DNA of 64,000 nucleotides from assembly GCF_010726245.1 (NCBI RefSeq), contig NZ_AP022561.1, forward strand, positions 1,426,001 to 1,490,000, read 5' to 3'. Positions 54,310 through 63,833 of the stretch are shown piece after piece. Under the pieces are notes generated by a model that was not told the DNA's origin, searched no databases, and was given only the letters and a program-made list of their open reading frames with translations. Numbering within the stretch: the stretch's first letter is position 1; the number at the start of each line of letters is the position of its first letter. A program made the translations under genes and the position numbers. This DNA is from Mycolicibacterium aichiense. Lineage in GTDB: Bacteria; Actinomycetota; Actinomycetes; Mycobacteriales; Mycobacteriaceae.

Positions 54310-55046
54310 GGACGCGGTGCCGGGGCCGGTTTCGCCGGGGCCGGAGCGGCCGGTGCAGGGCCGGCCGGTGGCGCGGGGGGAGGGGGCGCAGCACCCGGAA
54401 GCTGTTGCTCCTCAGGTGCCTTGGTTCCGGTTTTCGGTCCGATATCGGTGACCTGCCAGCCGTTTCCGACCTTGGTGACGGTGACCCGCAACAGGATGAT
54501 CGACACCTTGGGGGTCGGGTTCTGCAGATTGCGGGTCGTCTGATGGGCCGACACCACCACCTCGTACGATCCGTCCGGGGTGAGAACCGGGTCGGTGGCC
54601 AGCACTTCGCCGGTGGAGCTGACCTGTGCCTGCAGCATGACCGCTTTGAGCAGGTCTGTGGCGTTGACGTACTTGTCCTTGAGTTGCTGTGACACACCGT
54701 CTTCGACCGAGCGGAAGAACGCGTCCGGGTCTTCGAAGCTGTAGGTGAGCGACTTCATCGCGTAGTCGCGGGCCAGCTGCGCGGCGGCCTCACGATCGGC
54801 CTGCGCCTGACGTGCCTGGGCGAGTTCGCCGTTCACCTCGCGGTACTTGACGAAACCGAACGCGCCGCCCCCGACAAGCAGCACCGCCAACACGATCGCC
54901 ACCCAGAAGCTGCGGCCCCGCGACCCCTTCCGCGGCCCGGCCGAGGACTCCTCCGCCTCGGGAGGCTCGCTCACGGCGTCGTCGACCTTGTCGTCCTCGC
55001 CGACAGGTGTATCGGTCATGTCAGAGCTGTCCTCGCTGTTGGTCAT
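54306..55046 (-). CDS. Mce-associated membrane protein (Mas)
   Basis: 246 residues from ATG 55046. A charged cytoplasmic N-terminus (~45 residues) precedes one membrane segment (SFWVAIVLAVLLVGGGAFGFV), a helical stalk (ELAQARQAQADREAAAQLA) and a periplasmic NTF2-like domain (TYSFEDPDAFFRSVEDGVSQQL ... SIILLRVTVTKVGNGWQVTDI); a Pro/Ala-rich tail follows. Mas proteins support Mce transporters. It overlaps mceF by 4 bp. Confidence 0.85.
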   Translation of the reverse strand: MTNSEDSSDMTDTPVGEDDKVDDAVSEPPEAEESSAGPRKGSRGRSFWVAIVLAVLLVGGGAFGFVKYREVNGELAQARQAQADREAAAQLARDYAMKSLTYSFEDPDAFFRSVEDGVSQQLKDKYVNATDLLKAVMLQAQVSSTGEVLATDPVLTPDGSYEVVVSAHQTTRNLQNPTPKVSIILLRVTVTKVGNGWQVTDIGPKTGTKAPEEQQLPGAAPPPPAPPAGPAPAAPAPAKPAPAPRP

Positions 55047-56008
55047 TGGTGCCACTCGGGTACGTTGAGCTGCACCCGAACGCCGCCGGTGTCGTTGAAC
55101 GTCGATTCCCAGAAGTCCAGCCAGTGCCCGGCGTCAATCTTGATGTCGTGTAATGGTGCCATCGCGGGCTGCAGGATGGTGGCGAAAGTACCCAGCGGGC
55201 CGGCGAGCATGTCGAGCCATTCGCCGAACTTGGCGACCAGGATCCCAGCCGGGTCCTGCGGGCCGATCACACCGATGCCGGTGTGTGACAGGATCTCGAT
55301 CTGGTGGACCAGCTGCAAGAAGGCAGGCACCGATTTCGGCAGTAGTTTGCCTGTCTCGCTGATGATTTCGCCGGCATGAATATCGCCGAGGTTGGTGGTG
55401 AACGTCGACACATTGCTGAACAACGTGTTCAACAGTTCCTTGTCGTCACGGATGACCTTCGCGGTCAACCCGGCAGTGACGGCCAGCGAGTCGATGGTCT
55501 CGTCGTTGCCCTTGAACGCCGCGGACATGTCGTTGATGATGCTGTGGATCTGGTCGAGGTTCAGTGCCGTGAAAAGAACATTGGCCCTGGTGAGCAGGTC
55601 GCTGGCGGTCACGATCGGGGCGACCCGGTCTGGCGGGATCACCGCGCCGTCGGCGAAGTAGGGCGGCGCGATCACTGTGGGGCGGAAGTCGATGTACTGT
55701 TCACCGGCCGCCGACAGGTTCTCCACGCTGATGGCGCTGTCGGCAGGGACCTGGTATTTGCGGTCGACGTCCATCGAGACAGCAAGTCCGGTTGCGGTGG
55801 TCTGAATAGCGGTTACCCGGCCGACCTTGATACCGCGCATCGTCACTTCCGAGGTGGGCATCAAGCCACCGGAAGAGTTGAGCAGCAACGTGAGTCGCGT
55901 GACCTGTTTGGTCGGGCCCATGTCGAGCACGCCGAACGACATGTAGGCCGCGCCGGCCAGAGTCATCACCACCAGGATCACCAGCGTGGTGCGCGCACTG
56001 AACTTCAT
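55043..56008 (-). CDS. mceF: Mce family protein MceF
   Basis: 321 residues from ATG 56008. N-terminal anchor (TTLVILVVMTLAGAAYMSFG), MCE/MlaD domain (TRLTLLLNSSGGLMPTSEVTMRGIKVGRV), then a long helical region ending with a short tail. The sixth Mce protein of the operon, presumably at the outer tip of the substrate channel. It overlaps mceE by 4 bp. Confidence 0.92.
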   Translation of the reverse strand: MKFSARTTLVILVVMTLAGAAYMSFGVLDMGPTKQVTRLTLLLNSSGGLMPTSEVTMRGIKVGRVTAIQTTATGLAVSMDVDRKYQVPADSAISVENLSAAGEQYIDFRPTVIAPPYFADGAVIPPDRVAPIVTASDLLTRANVLFTALNLDQIHSIINDMSAAFKGNDETIDSLAVTAGLTAKVIRDDKELLNTLFSNVSTFTTNLGDIHAGEIISETGKLLPKSVPAFLQLVHQIEILSHTGIGVIGPQDPAGILVAKFGEWLDMLAGPLGTFATILQPAMAPLHDIKIDAGHWLDFWESTFNDTGGVRVQLNVPEWHQ

Positions 56009-57051
56009 GGCACCAGCCCCATCGTCTGCATCGCCTCGACGGCCTGGTTGGCCTTGTCGGCGGGATCCACCCCTTCGCGCCCGGTGGGCGCGTGCAGTTC
56101 GGTGATGGTGTACTTCGGGCCGCCATCGCGGAACCACCCGAGCAGCTTGTAGCGCAACAGTGCCACGAACTTGTCGGCGATCACCGGGATCGTGGTGTCC
56201 ACCGTGGCCATCGTGTGGATCATCGGCGTGATGTAGGACAGGATCTGCATGAGATCACCGGCGATGGGATTGATCAGATCGCCGCCGAGCTTGCCGACGT
56301 CCTTCGATGCGCCGACGACATTGAGGATGGCCATCGTGACCGCCGAGAGCCCTTGGAGTTTCGCCGGGCCTTCGGTGACCAGCCGGTTGAACACCTGGGT
56401 GTTGGCGGCGAAGCCGGAGGTGATGTTCTCCATGCCGTCGAGCATCGAGTCGATGGTGTCCTGATTGGTGGCGAGGTCGTTGAGCACCCCGGCGACCGTG
56501 TGCTGCATGCGGGTGAGCTCGTGCGGATCTTGCGGGAACGCTTTGTTGACGTTGACCACGGTGGTCTGCAGTGTGCCGATCGCGCCACCGGCTACGAGGT
56601 TCGACATCGACCGCAGGAGGTCCTCGACGTTGTCGGCCGGTGAGGTGTTGCGCAGCGGAATGGTGTCGCCGTCACGCAGGACCGGCCCGGACTTGTCTTC
56701 CGGCGGCAACAGGGCGATGTAGATGTCGCCGAGCGGGGTGGCCTGACGAAGCTCAGCGCGGGTCGCGACGGGAAGCCTGGTGTCACCGGCTATTTCGACG
56801 GTGGTGACCGCCGTGGTCCCCTCGAGCCGGACGCTGTCGAGCACGCCGACCTGCACGCCGCCGGAGTCCACTTTGGCCCGTGCCGGCAGATTGAGCACGC
56901 TGGCGAACTCGATGTTGACGTCGTAGGAGTGCCGCGGACTGTAGGCGCCCGGCACCGGCAGCCGGGTCGGATCCAGCGAACAGGCCGCAGTGAGACCGAC
57001 GGCGAGGGTGAACATCAATGCGCAGAACGCGCGCAGCGAGGGTCGGGTCAT
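56005..57051 (-). CDS. mceE: Mce family lipoprotein MceE (LprK type)
   Basis: 348 residues from ATG 57051. Signal peptide with lipobox-like LTAAC (ALMFTLAVGLTAACSLD), as expected for the fifth Mce subunit. The MCE domain is SYDVNIEFASVLNLPARAKVDSGGVQVGVLDSV; a helical needle region follows to LHAPTGREGVDPAD. A 4-bp overlap joins it to mceD. An in-frame reading extends upstream to 57264 but lies within mceD. Confidence 0.92.
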   Translation of the reverse strand: MTRPSLRAFCALMFTLAVGLTAACSLDPTRLPVPGAYSPRHSYDVNIEFASVLNLPARAKVDSGGVQVGVLDSVRLEGTTAVTTVEIAGDTRLPVATRAELRQATPLGDIYIALLPPEDKSGPVLRDGDTIPLRNTSPADNVEDLLRSMSNLVAGGAIGTLQTTVVNVNKAFPQDPHELTRMQHTVAGVLNDLATNQDTIDSMLDGMENITSGFAANTQVFNRLVTEGPAKLQGLSAVTMAILNVVGASKDVGKLGGDLINPIAGDLMQILSYITPMIHTMATVDTTIPVIADKFVALLRYKLLGWFRDGGPKYTITELHAPTGREGVDPADKANQAVEAMQTMGLVP

Positions 57052-58226
57052 GGCAGCGCCGCCCCCAGAACGAGATTGGTGAGGCCGAGCGTCACCGGGT
57101 CGGTCGGGGTGCCCGACGCGCACGCCGCCGCGGCGCCGGGAATGTTGCGCTCCGTGAGGCCTTGGCAGATGGCGCCGGCCTGCGTCGGGGCGATCGACAC
57201 CTGCGGCGGGATGTAGGTGACGTTGTGGGTGCCCCACGCCGGCTCGTAGATGTCGGCGAGCCAATTGCTGAACTGCGGCCAGGAGTTGATCATCGCGGTG
57301 ATCGCCGGGATGTGCCGGTTCAACAGATCGCGCAGCCCACCGAACCGCTTGTCGAACTTGTCGTAGAACCGCGGGCCGAACCGGTTGAGCGCCTCGATCA
57401 GCGTCGGCAGCAGGTGGGACACATTGGCCATCGCGGCACCGAAATTGTCCGAAAGGCCTTCCATCAATTGGGCGGTGACCGGCAGCGTTTGGATCACCGA
57501 GGCGAAGCTGTCCCAGTTCTTGAGGAAGTCGGAGCTGAGAATCTCGCCGTTCTCGAATAGCTGACGGTAGTCGGCATCGGCCTTGTACGGGTCGGCGAGC
57601 ATGGTGCGCAGGTTGCGCATTGTCTTGTTGATCCCGGGCCCGGTGCCCTGCAGTGAATTACTTGCCGCGCTGAGACTGTCGTTGATCGCCTGCACGCCGG
57701 GGGCATTGGACGGATCCTGGCCCGGTTGGGATCCCAGGATCGCATCGGTGAGACTGCCGATGGCGGAGAACGTTTCGCTGACGCTGATCGGCGTCTTGGT
57801 GGACTTGAGTTTGATGCAGCCCGGACCGGTGAACTTGGGACCGCCGGTGTAGGGCTTGGTCAGCTCGACGTGGCGATCGGTGACGATGGATTGCGAGTAG
57901 GTGACCGCGCCGACATCGGCAGGCAGGACCAGGTCCGCGGGCACGGTGAAGTCCACCTCGACATGGTCGGGCTTGTTGACGATCGCTGTCGTCGAGCCGA
58001 CCTCGATACCCAGCAGCGCGACCTTGTTGCCGGGATAGAGACCCACCGCGTCGGTGAATTCGGCGCACATCGCCCGGGTGGGATTGATCTTCGGGGCCAG
58101 CACTGTGACGCTGACCGCCACCGCGACCGCCAGTACGGTGAGGATCACCACCGCTATGGCGACTCCACGCCGCGACCGCAGCCGCGCGCCGATGCGCGAT
58201 GCCGTCGTCAGGTCTGCAGGAGCCAT
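57048..58226 (-). CDS. mceD: Mce family protein MceD
   Basis: 392 residues. Membrane anchor GVAIAVVILTVLAVAVAVSVTV, MCE domain (MCAEFTDAVGLYPGNKVALLGIEVGSTTAIV), extended helical region and a C-terminal segment with two Cys (GAICQGLTE and GAAAACASG) near the end. It starts 1 bp after the mceC stop. Part of the hexameric envelope channel for lipids or sterols. Confidence 0.92.
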   Translation of the reverse strand: MAPADLTTASRIGARLRSRRGVAIAVVILTVLAVAVAVSVTVLAPKINPTRAMCAEFTDAVGLYPGNKVALLGIEVGSTTAIVNKPDHVEVDFTVPADLVLPADVGAVTYSQSIVTDRHVELTKPYTGGPKFTGPGCIKLKSTKTPISVSETFSAIGSLTDAILGSQPGQDPSNAPGVQAINDSLSAASNSLQGTGPGINKTMRNLRTMLADPYKADADYRQLFENGEILSSDFLKNWDSFASVIQTLPVTAQLMEGLSDNFGAAMANVSHLLPTLIEALNRFGPRFYDKFDKRFGGLRDLLNRHIPAITAMINSWPQFSNWLADIYEPAWGTHNVTYIPPQVSIAPTQAGAICQGLTERNIPGAAAACASGTPTDPVTLGLTNLVLGAALP

Positions 58227-58227
58227 G

Positions 58228-59268
58228 TCAACAGGTCTTCATGATGTTGGGGAGACAGAGGTCCTGACCGGGGACCAACCGGTTGTGCTGGTCGAAGGTG
58301 ACACCGTTGCCGCTGAGCATCGGCCCGATGATGTTGAGCGTCTGCCCGAGACCGTCCAGAGCCATGCCCCAGCGTTCCGGGTGGGCTGCCAGCGTGTCGC
58401 TGATGTCCTCGATTCCCTCGGCGATGGGCATGACATCTTTGCCGTACCACATCGTCAGCCGGTCGAGGACACGGGTCAATTCCTTGATCAGAGCGAAGAA
58501 TTCGACGATGTCGACGGCCTTGGAGGTGTACATCTTGCCCAGGATGTCGAACTGCTCGAACAGGGTGATGAGCTGTGCGCGTCCGGCCGTCATGGCTCGC
58601 AGCCCGTCGTTGACGAAGTCCAGGCCGCGATGAAAGTCGGCGGTGGATCTGCTCATCGATTCGGTCAGCCGGTCGGCGGACTGCAGCAGGTTGCGCACCG
58701 CGTCGGGGTAGCGGTTGGCCGCGTTGGCGACTTCGGCGAAGGTGTCGTGGATGACGTGGCCGTCGACTTCTTTCACCACCGGCGTGGCCGCCTGGATGAT
58801 GTCGTTGACCTCGAACGGCAGGGTGACGCGCTGCGGCGGAATGCCGTTGCGGCCCAACGGAGCCGTCCCCTTGGGGTCCAGCGCGACGTAGTGGCCGCCG
58901 AGCGGGGTCAGTAGCTTGATGTCGAGGGTGGAGTCCGAGCCGACCTTCACCGAGTTCTCGACGTCGAACCTCATCTCGACCAAGGCGCCGTCCAGGCGGA
59001 CGCTGGTGACCTTTCCAACCGCGATACCGGCCACCCGCACCTGGTCGCCGGCGCGCAGCCCCGCCGAGTTGGGCATGTGCGCGGTGTAGCCCGCCTCGTC
59101 GCCCGGATTCAGGTAGGCCATCGCGGTGCCGGCGAGCGCGGCGATGATGACCAGGACGCCGATGATCCCGTTTCGCCGGTTGCGGTTGGCGGTGGCGCGC
59201 TCGTCCCGCGCGCCTTGGCGCCCACCGATTGTGGCGCGCAACGTGGTGAGGTGCCTGTCGAGTTGCAT
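58228..59268 (-). CDS. mceC: Mce family protein MceC
   Basis: 346 residues from ATG 59268. A cytoplasmic Arg-rich start, anchor (GIIGVLVIIAALAGTAMAYL), MCE domain (AGYTAHMPNSAGLRAGDQVRVAGIAVGKV) and helical C-terminal part ending DLCLPNIMKTC. Its ATG shares one base with the mceB TAA. Frame upstream to 59454 overlaps mceB and is not used. Confidence 0.92.
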   Translation of the reverse strand: MQLDRHLTTLRATIGGRQGARDERATANRNRRNGIIGVLVIIAALAGTAMAYLNPGDEAGYTAHMPNSAGLRAGDQVRVAGIAVGKVTSVRLDGALVEMRFDVENSVKVGSDSTLDIKLLTPLGGHYVALDPKGTAPLGRNGIPPQRVTLPFEVNDIIQAATPVVKEVDGHVIHDTFAEVANAANRYPDAVRNLLQSADRLTESMSRSTADFHRGLDFVNDGLRAMTAGRAQLITLFEQFDILGKMYTSKAVDIVEFFALIKELTRVLDRLTMWYGKDVMPIAEGIEDISDTLAAHPERWGMALDGLGQTLNIIGPMLSGNGVTFDQHNRLVPGQDLCLPNIMKTC

Positions 59269-60278
59269 TACCTGCACACCACCAGGTTCTGCTGTGCGAA
59301 GGAGACCTCGCCGATCCCCGGGAGCGTGACCTCGCCGCGCGAGCAGGAGAACGTCGGGGTGGCCGGCTGTTCGTCGACCAGCCAGTCCCGCATGCCCTGG
59401 ATCAACGATGGCGCGAGGGAGAGGCCCGCGATGATGGTCGGGGTTTGCGGCCACATCCGGCTGCTCAGGTCATAGAGCGGGCCCGTCGTGCCGTCGAAGG
59501 TGCGCTCGAAGTACTGCATGACATGCGTGGTGTTCCGCAGGACAGGCAGCCCGCTGTCCAGCGACTGACGGAATTCCTCTGCCTTGGAGCCGAATTGAGC
59601 GAGCACCACATTGAGCTGGGAGATCAGCTGGAACAGCTCGCCGGACTTGCCGCCCAGATCTTGGGAGATCGCGCTGAGATTGCGGATCATGGTGGTGATG
59701 ACAAGCTGGCGGTCCACCGCGAGCGTGGAGATTTCGTCGAGGTCGTGAAGGAACGGGCCGATCCCCGATTCGTCTCCCTGAATGAGCCGCAGCAGGTTCT
59801 CGCCCAGCAAGTTGAACTGCGCGGGGTCGAGGGTCTGAAAGATGGGCTGAAATCCGTTGAACAGCTTGGCCACGTCGAACGACGGGATGGTCTGCCCGAT
59901 GGGAATGGTGCCCCCGTCCGGCAGCCGGTTGTCAGGCTTGGCCGGCTGGACCAGTTCCACGTAGCGCTGCCCGATCAGGGTCTGATAGCGCACCGCGGCG
60001 ACGGTGTTGGTGTAGACCGGATGGTCGGCCTGGGCGGTGAAATCGACCTTCGCCACCCGCCCGTCGAGCCGGATGGTTTGCACCTTGCCGACCTGCACCC
60101 CGGATATGCGGACGTCGTCACCGACGTAGAGGCCCGACACATCCGAGAATGTGGCGGTGTACCCGGACAGCGCTCCGGTGACCGGACTGCGCAGGGCCGT
60201 CAGCACGATGAGCGTGCACACCACCGCGACCGCCGTGAACGCTGTCAGCCAGAACACCGACTTGGTAACGCTTCTCAC
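59268..60278 (-). CDS. mceB: Mce family protein MceB
   Basis: 336 residues. Anchor FWLTAFTAVAVVCTLIVLTA, MCE domain (GYTATFSDVSGLYVGDDVRISGVQVGKV), helical needle, and C-terminal cysteines (PTFSCSRGE and LVVCR). It overlaps mceA by 4 bp. Confidence 0.92.
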   Translation of the reverse strand: MRSVTKSVFWLTAFTAVAVVCTLIVLTALRSPVTGALSGYTATFSDVSGLYVGDDVRISGVQVGKVQTIRLDGRVAKVDFTAQADHPVYTNTVAAVRYQTLIGQRYVELVQPAKPDNRLPDGGTIPIGQTIPSFDVAKLFNGFQPIFQTLDPAQFNLLGENLLRLIQGDESGIGPFLHDLDEISTLAVDRQLVITTMIRNLSAISQDLGGKSGELFQLISQLNVVLAQFGSKAEEFRQSLDSGLPVLRNTTHVMQYFERTFDGTTGPLYDLSSRMWPQTPTIIAGLSLAPSLIQGMRDWLVDEQPATPTFSCSRGEVTLPGIGEVSFAQQNLVVCR

Positions 60279-61327
60279 CGGCCACCACCTTGTGAGGGTG
60301 CCGGGGCGGGAGCCTCGGCGGGCAAGGCCGCGGCCAGCCCGGGCATGGTGTCCAGGGTCAGTTCGAGATTCAACCGGACCTTGCCGTTGATGATCGGAAA
60401 CGCCGTGCTGGTGCGGTCCAGCAGACCGGAGATTCGGTCATAGGCCGGCGACATGCTTCCGTACATGTACGCGTACGGCACAAACACGCTCATGATGCCG
60501 CCGAACAACGGGACGAGCCACGAGATGTGCTTGGCGAAGATCCCGTCGGTGGTGAACAGCAGCTTCGCCAGCTGGTCCATGATCAGGTTCATCCGGTCCA
60601 CGCCGTCCGGGTGCGCCAGGAACTCCATCCCGTTGAGAAGGTCATAGGCCAGGCTGACCAGCGGAACCGCGTCGCTGACCCCGTTGACCAGTGACGCGAG
60701 TACTGAAAGCGACTGTGAGACCGGAACTTTCTGCGAGTCGGTGACCATTTTGATCAGATCGAAGTAGGACCGGGTGACCGGCTCGGTGAGGTCGGCGTGC
60801 TTACGCACGATCGCGATGATGTGGTCGATATCGGGCGAATCCATGATCCGGCCGAACTTCTGGCCTTGGCGCAGCAGCCCGGTGATGGACGCCGAACGCA
60901 CATTGGTGTCGACCGTCAGCGTCTGGTTCGTCCCCAGCCGCGGGCCGGTTCCGCTGCTGACCAATTCGACGGCGGCCAAGCCGAAGGTGTTGGACGAGGT
61001 GAAGTTCGCGGTGGTGTCGGCCGCCAAGGCTGCCGCCTGGCGCGGTTCGAGTTCGAGGGTGATCTTCTGCTTGTTGAAGCCGGCCGACTGCAGCGTCTTC
61101 ACCGAACCGATGGTCAGCCCCCGGAACTTCACTTCCGCACCGGGGGTCAGGCCCTCGCCGAGCTTGTCCGCCATCACCGTCAGCTTGAATGTGTCGGCGT
61201 AGCCGCCGGTTCCGAGCTGATAGAGGACAGTTCCCGCGACGAGCAACACGATCGCGGCGAGGAGGCCGCGGATGCGCAACGCGCGCGAGGTGGGCCTGCG
61301 CCCGCCCTGGTCGGCAGATGCGAACAT
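60275..61327 (-). CDS. mceA: Mce family protein MceA
   Basis: 350 residues. Anchor (GLLAAIVLLVAGTVLYQLGTG), MCE domain (FKLTVMADKLGEGLTPGAEVKFRGLTIGSV), then the Mce1-type helical and beta region with TSSNTFGLAAVELVSSGTGP and a Pro/Ala-rich end. It follows yrbEB by 3 bp. The absence of an RGD motif is noted only because some MceA proteins carry one. Confidence 0.93.
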   Translation of the reverse strand: MFASADQGGRRPTSRALRIRGLLAAIVLLVAGTVLYQLGTGGYADTFKLTVMADKLGEGLTPGAEVKFRGLTIGSVKTLQSAGFNKQKITLELEPRQAAALAADTTANFTSSNTFGLAAVELVSSGTGPRLGTNQTLTVDTNVRSASITGLLRQGQKFGRIMDSPDIDHIIAIVRKHADLTEPVTRSYFDLIKMVTDSQKVPVSQSLSVLASLVNGVSDAVPLVSLAYDLLNGMEFLAHPDGVDRMNLIMDQLAKLLFTTDGIFAKHISWLVPLFGGIMSVFVPYAYMYGSMSPAYDRISGLLDRTSTAFPIINGKVRLNLELTLDTMPGLAAALPAEAPAPAPSQGGGR

Positions 61328-61330
61328 GCC

Positions 61331-62200
61331 CTATCCCGAGATCCGAATCCCGGGGCTGTTGCCCCAGAACAGCAGTGTCAGAACCATATCCGCGGCGACC
61401 ACCGTGACGATGCTGGCCCGGATGGCCCGTCCGGAGGCGCGGCCGACACCTTCGGGACCGCCGACGGCGTAATAGCCCTGGTAGCCGTGGATGGCGATGA
61501 TCAGCGTCACGAAGATCACGGCTTTGAGTACGGAGAACACCACGTCGGAGGGTTGGATGAAGGAGTCGAAATAGTGGTAGTAGGTGCCCGACGACTGACC
61601 GTGCATCACGTTGACCACCAGCGCACAGGACACATAGCTCAGCGCCAGCGTCACCACGTAGAGCGGGATGATGGTGAGCATGCCGGCGATCACCCGGGTG
61701 GTGACGACGAACGGGATCGACCGGATACCAAGCGCTTCCAGGGCGTCGATCTCCTCGGAGATCCGCATGGCGCCGATCTCGGCGGTCATTCGGCAGCCGG
61801 CCTGTGCGGCAAAGCCGATCCCGGCGATCATCGGCGCCATCTCCCGGGTGTTGGCGTACGCCGAGACGAAACCGGTCAGCGGGCCCATTCCGACCATGTC
61901 GAGGGCGCTGTAGCCTTCGATCCCCACCGACCCGCCGACGGCGGTGCCCATGAAGATCAGCACACCGATGGTGCCACCGCCGACGATCAGTGAGCCGTTG
62001 CCCCACATCACGTCGACCAGCAGCACCCCGGTCTGATGCCGGTAGTGCCGCAGCGTGTGCGGGATCGCGCCGAGTACCTGGGCCAGGAAGTTGACCTGGT
62101 GCCCGAGGCGCTGGATCAGTGAGTCGCCTTGGTCGGCGATCCACAACGGCGCCCGTAGGGCATGGGGAATGTGGCGCGACGGCGTGGAGACCCGAGCCAT
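61331..62200 (-). CDS. yrbEB: MCE ABC-transporter permease YrbEB (MlaE-like)
   Basis: 289 residues from ATG 62200. Hydrophobic permease segments with the MlaE-family region QAGCRMTAEIGAMRISEEIDALEALGI, which contacts the ATPase. It starts MARVSTPSRHIPHALRAPL. Its ATG shares one base with the yrbEA TGA. No mkl/ATPase gene lies in the window, as usual for mycobacteria, where it is encoded elsewhere. Confidence 0.93.
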   Translation of the reverse strand: MARVSTPSRHIPHALRAPLWIADQGDSLIQRLGHQVNFLAQVLGAIPHTLRHYRHQTGVLLVDVMWGNGSLIVGGGTIGVLIFMGTAVGGSVGIEGYSALDMVGMGPLTGFVSAYANTREMAPMIAGIGFAAQAGCRMTAEIGAMRISEEIDALEALGIRSIPFVVTTRVIAGMLTIIPLYVVTLALSYVSCALVVNVMHGQSSGTYYHYFDSFIQPSDVVFSVLKAVIFVTLIIAIHGYQGYYAVGGPEGVGRASGRAIRASIVTVVAADMVLTLLFWGNSPGIRISG

Positions 62201-63177
62201 CAGCCCATCCTCAGCGGCATCGACATCGAAACGCCTTGGGTGATGATCAGGTTGAGGACGAACACGGCCACCACACCGATGACCACCGACGCGTTGACGG
62301 CGTCGGCCACGCCGCGCGCGCCGCCGGTGGCCTCCAAGCCGCGTTGGCAGGCCACCAGGATCACGACCACACCGAACAGCCAGGTCTTCACCATCGCCAC
62401 GATGACGTCGTTGACACTGGCGAACGAGGCGAAGGACGCGATGTAGCTTCCGGGTGTGCCGGACTGGAAACCGACGTTGATCGCGTAACCGGCTGCCAGC
62501 CCCATGAAGATGATGAAGGCACACAGCACCGGTGCGACGAACACGATCGCGGCGAGGCGGGGGGTGACCAGGCGCTGCACCGGGTCGACTCCCATCACCC
62601 GCAACGCGTCGACCTCTTCGCGGATGGTGCGGGCGCCGAGATCGGTGGCCACTGCCGAGCCGGCCGCCCCGCCGAGCAGCAAGGCCGCCACCATCGGTGC
62701 GCCCTGCCGGATCACGCCCAGACCGCCGGCGGCGCCCGATACCGAGGAGGCCCCGACCTGCTGAATGAAGTTGCCTACCTGGACGGCCACGATCACGCCG
62801 AACGGTATGGACACCAGCAGCGCCGGGATCGCCGTGACACTGATGATGAACCACGCCTGGTTGAGGGTGTCTCGCCATGGGTGGCGCAACCGGATGAGGT
62901 CGGTGACGAGGAAGCCGAGGGCTTGTGCGCCGAGGCCGAAGAACCGGCCCAATGTCTGCAGCGACGAATCGGTTCGGGACAGGAAGCGTCGGAAGGGCCT
63001 GCTCAGGATGTCGGCGACCTGGCGGCCCAACGCTGGTTCCGCTGAGGCCGGGGGATCGACGGTTGGCTCGGGGGTGGCGGCTGCCACGAATGCGTCGATA
63101 TCGACGCACGCAAGTTCGCTGGCTTCTGTCTCGGTCGCTGCTTGGGCCGCAGTCGCGTCATCGACACCTGCGGTCAA
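62200..63177 (-). CDS. yrbEA: MCE ABC-transporter permease YrbEA (MlaE-like)
   Basis: 325 residues from TTG 63177, chosen because a near-perfect AAGGAGGTG (63193-63185) is seven bases upstream. An N-terminal acidic extension of ~70 residues (VDDATAAQAATETEASELAC) precedes the permease core with GSAVATDLGARTIREEVDALRVMGVDPVQ, the conserved cytoplasmic loop. First gene of the operon; the extension is longer than in the yrbEB product. Confidence 0.9.
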   Translation of the reverse strand: MTAGVDDATAAQAATETEASELACVDIDAFVAAATPEPTVDPPASAEPALGRQVADILSRPFRRFLSRTDSSLQTLGRFFGLGAQALGFLVTDLIRLRHPWRDTLNQAWFIISVTAIPALLVSIPFGVIVAVQVGNFIQQVGASSVSGAAGGLGVIRQGAPMVAALLLGGAAGSAVATDLGARTIREEVDALRVMGVDPVQRLVTPRLAAIVFVAPVLCAFIIFMGLAAGYAINVGFQSGTPGSYIASFASFASVNDVIVAMVKTWLFGVVVILVACQRGLEATGGARGVADAVNASVVIGVVAVFVLNLIITQGVSMSMPLRMG

Positions 63178-63184
63178 CGGCAGG

Positions 63185-63193
63185 CACCTCCTT
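63185..63193 (-). promoter_or_regulatory. Strong ribosome-binding site for yrbEA
   Basis: AAGGAGGTG on the minus strand, seven bases before TTG 63177. It decides the start codon against upstream in-frame ATG 63336. Confidence 0.75.
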
Positions 63194-63833
63194 AATCGCT
63201 GGTGTGGCCAGTTCCCCCAGCAAAGTTCGAGCTTGGTTGTTGCGCGTTTACCAGCGGTACGAGTACGTGCGTTGTACCAGCGGCGGCGTGCGTGTGTTCG
63301 CGGAAAGAAGATCAGTGTGATGTACGCCACATTCAAGCGTCAAGGTCGGTTTCCGCCGCCGCGCCACGGCGGTGGCCGCCAATTTCCTTCGGAAGGGTCA
63401 ATAACGTGCGCGGATGCGCTGATCGAGCGCCGACGGCGGCAAGTCCGCAGCACGGGCGAGGGTTTCACCCCGTCGCCGATCGGTGCGGGCCGTCGCGCGG
63501 TTGGCCTGAACACCCGGGAAATGCACAGGAATTTGCCAGCGGGTCAAATTGCTGCGCGGTTACTCGGGTGGCCGCGTGGCGACCACGCCGCTGACCACCC
63601 GACTCCGGCCGGTCGATCGCTTGCGCTACCGCGCACCGCCGTGTTCACATTTCGCGCAGGCGTCGCCGAAGGGCGGTCCGGGCAAATGCCGGTATGGCTG
63701 TCGGTGAGATCCCCAAACCCCGGCGAAGAGCAGCGGCCCTGCACTAGGGTTCGTGCAAGTTAGACACACTAGGTGGGGGTCATGGCGAGCGCTGTTTCTG
63801 GACACGTGCCGGGGGCGGTCGCGCTCGAACGAC
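63194..63833. other. Divergent promoter region of the mce operon and the ThDP-enzyme gene
   Basis: About 640 bp with no credible gene apart from a 22-codon ORF at 63782-63850, which overlaps the ThDP start. A regulator site for the mce operon probably lies here, but I could not single one out. Confidence 0.4.

Noticed and set aside
58054..58914. Long plus-strand ORFs opposite the mce genes (and similar at 59445-60443, 60797-61993, 62119-63045)
   Set aside because: Shadows in GC-rich DNA of a clear minus-strand operon.
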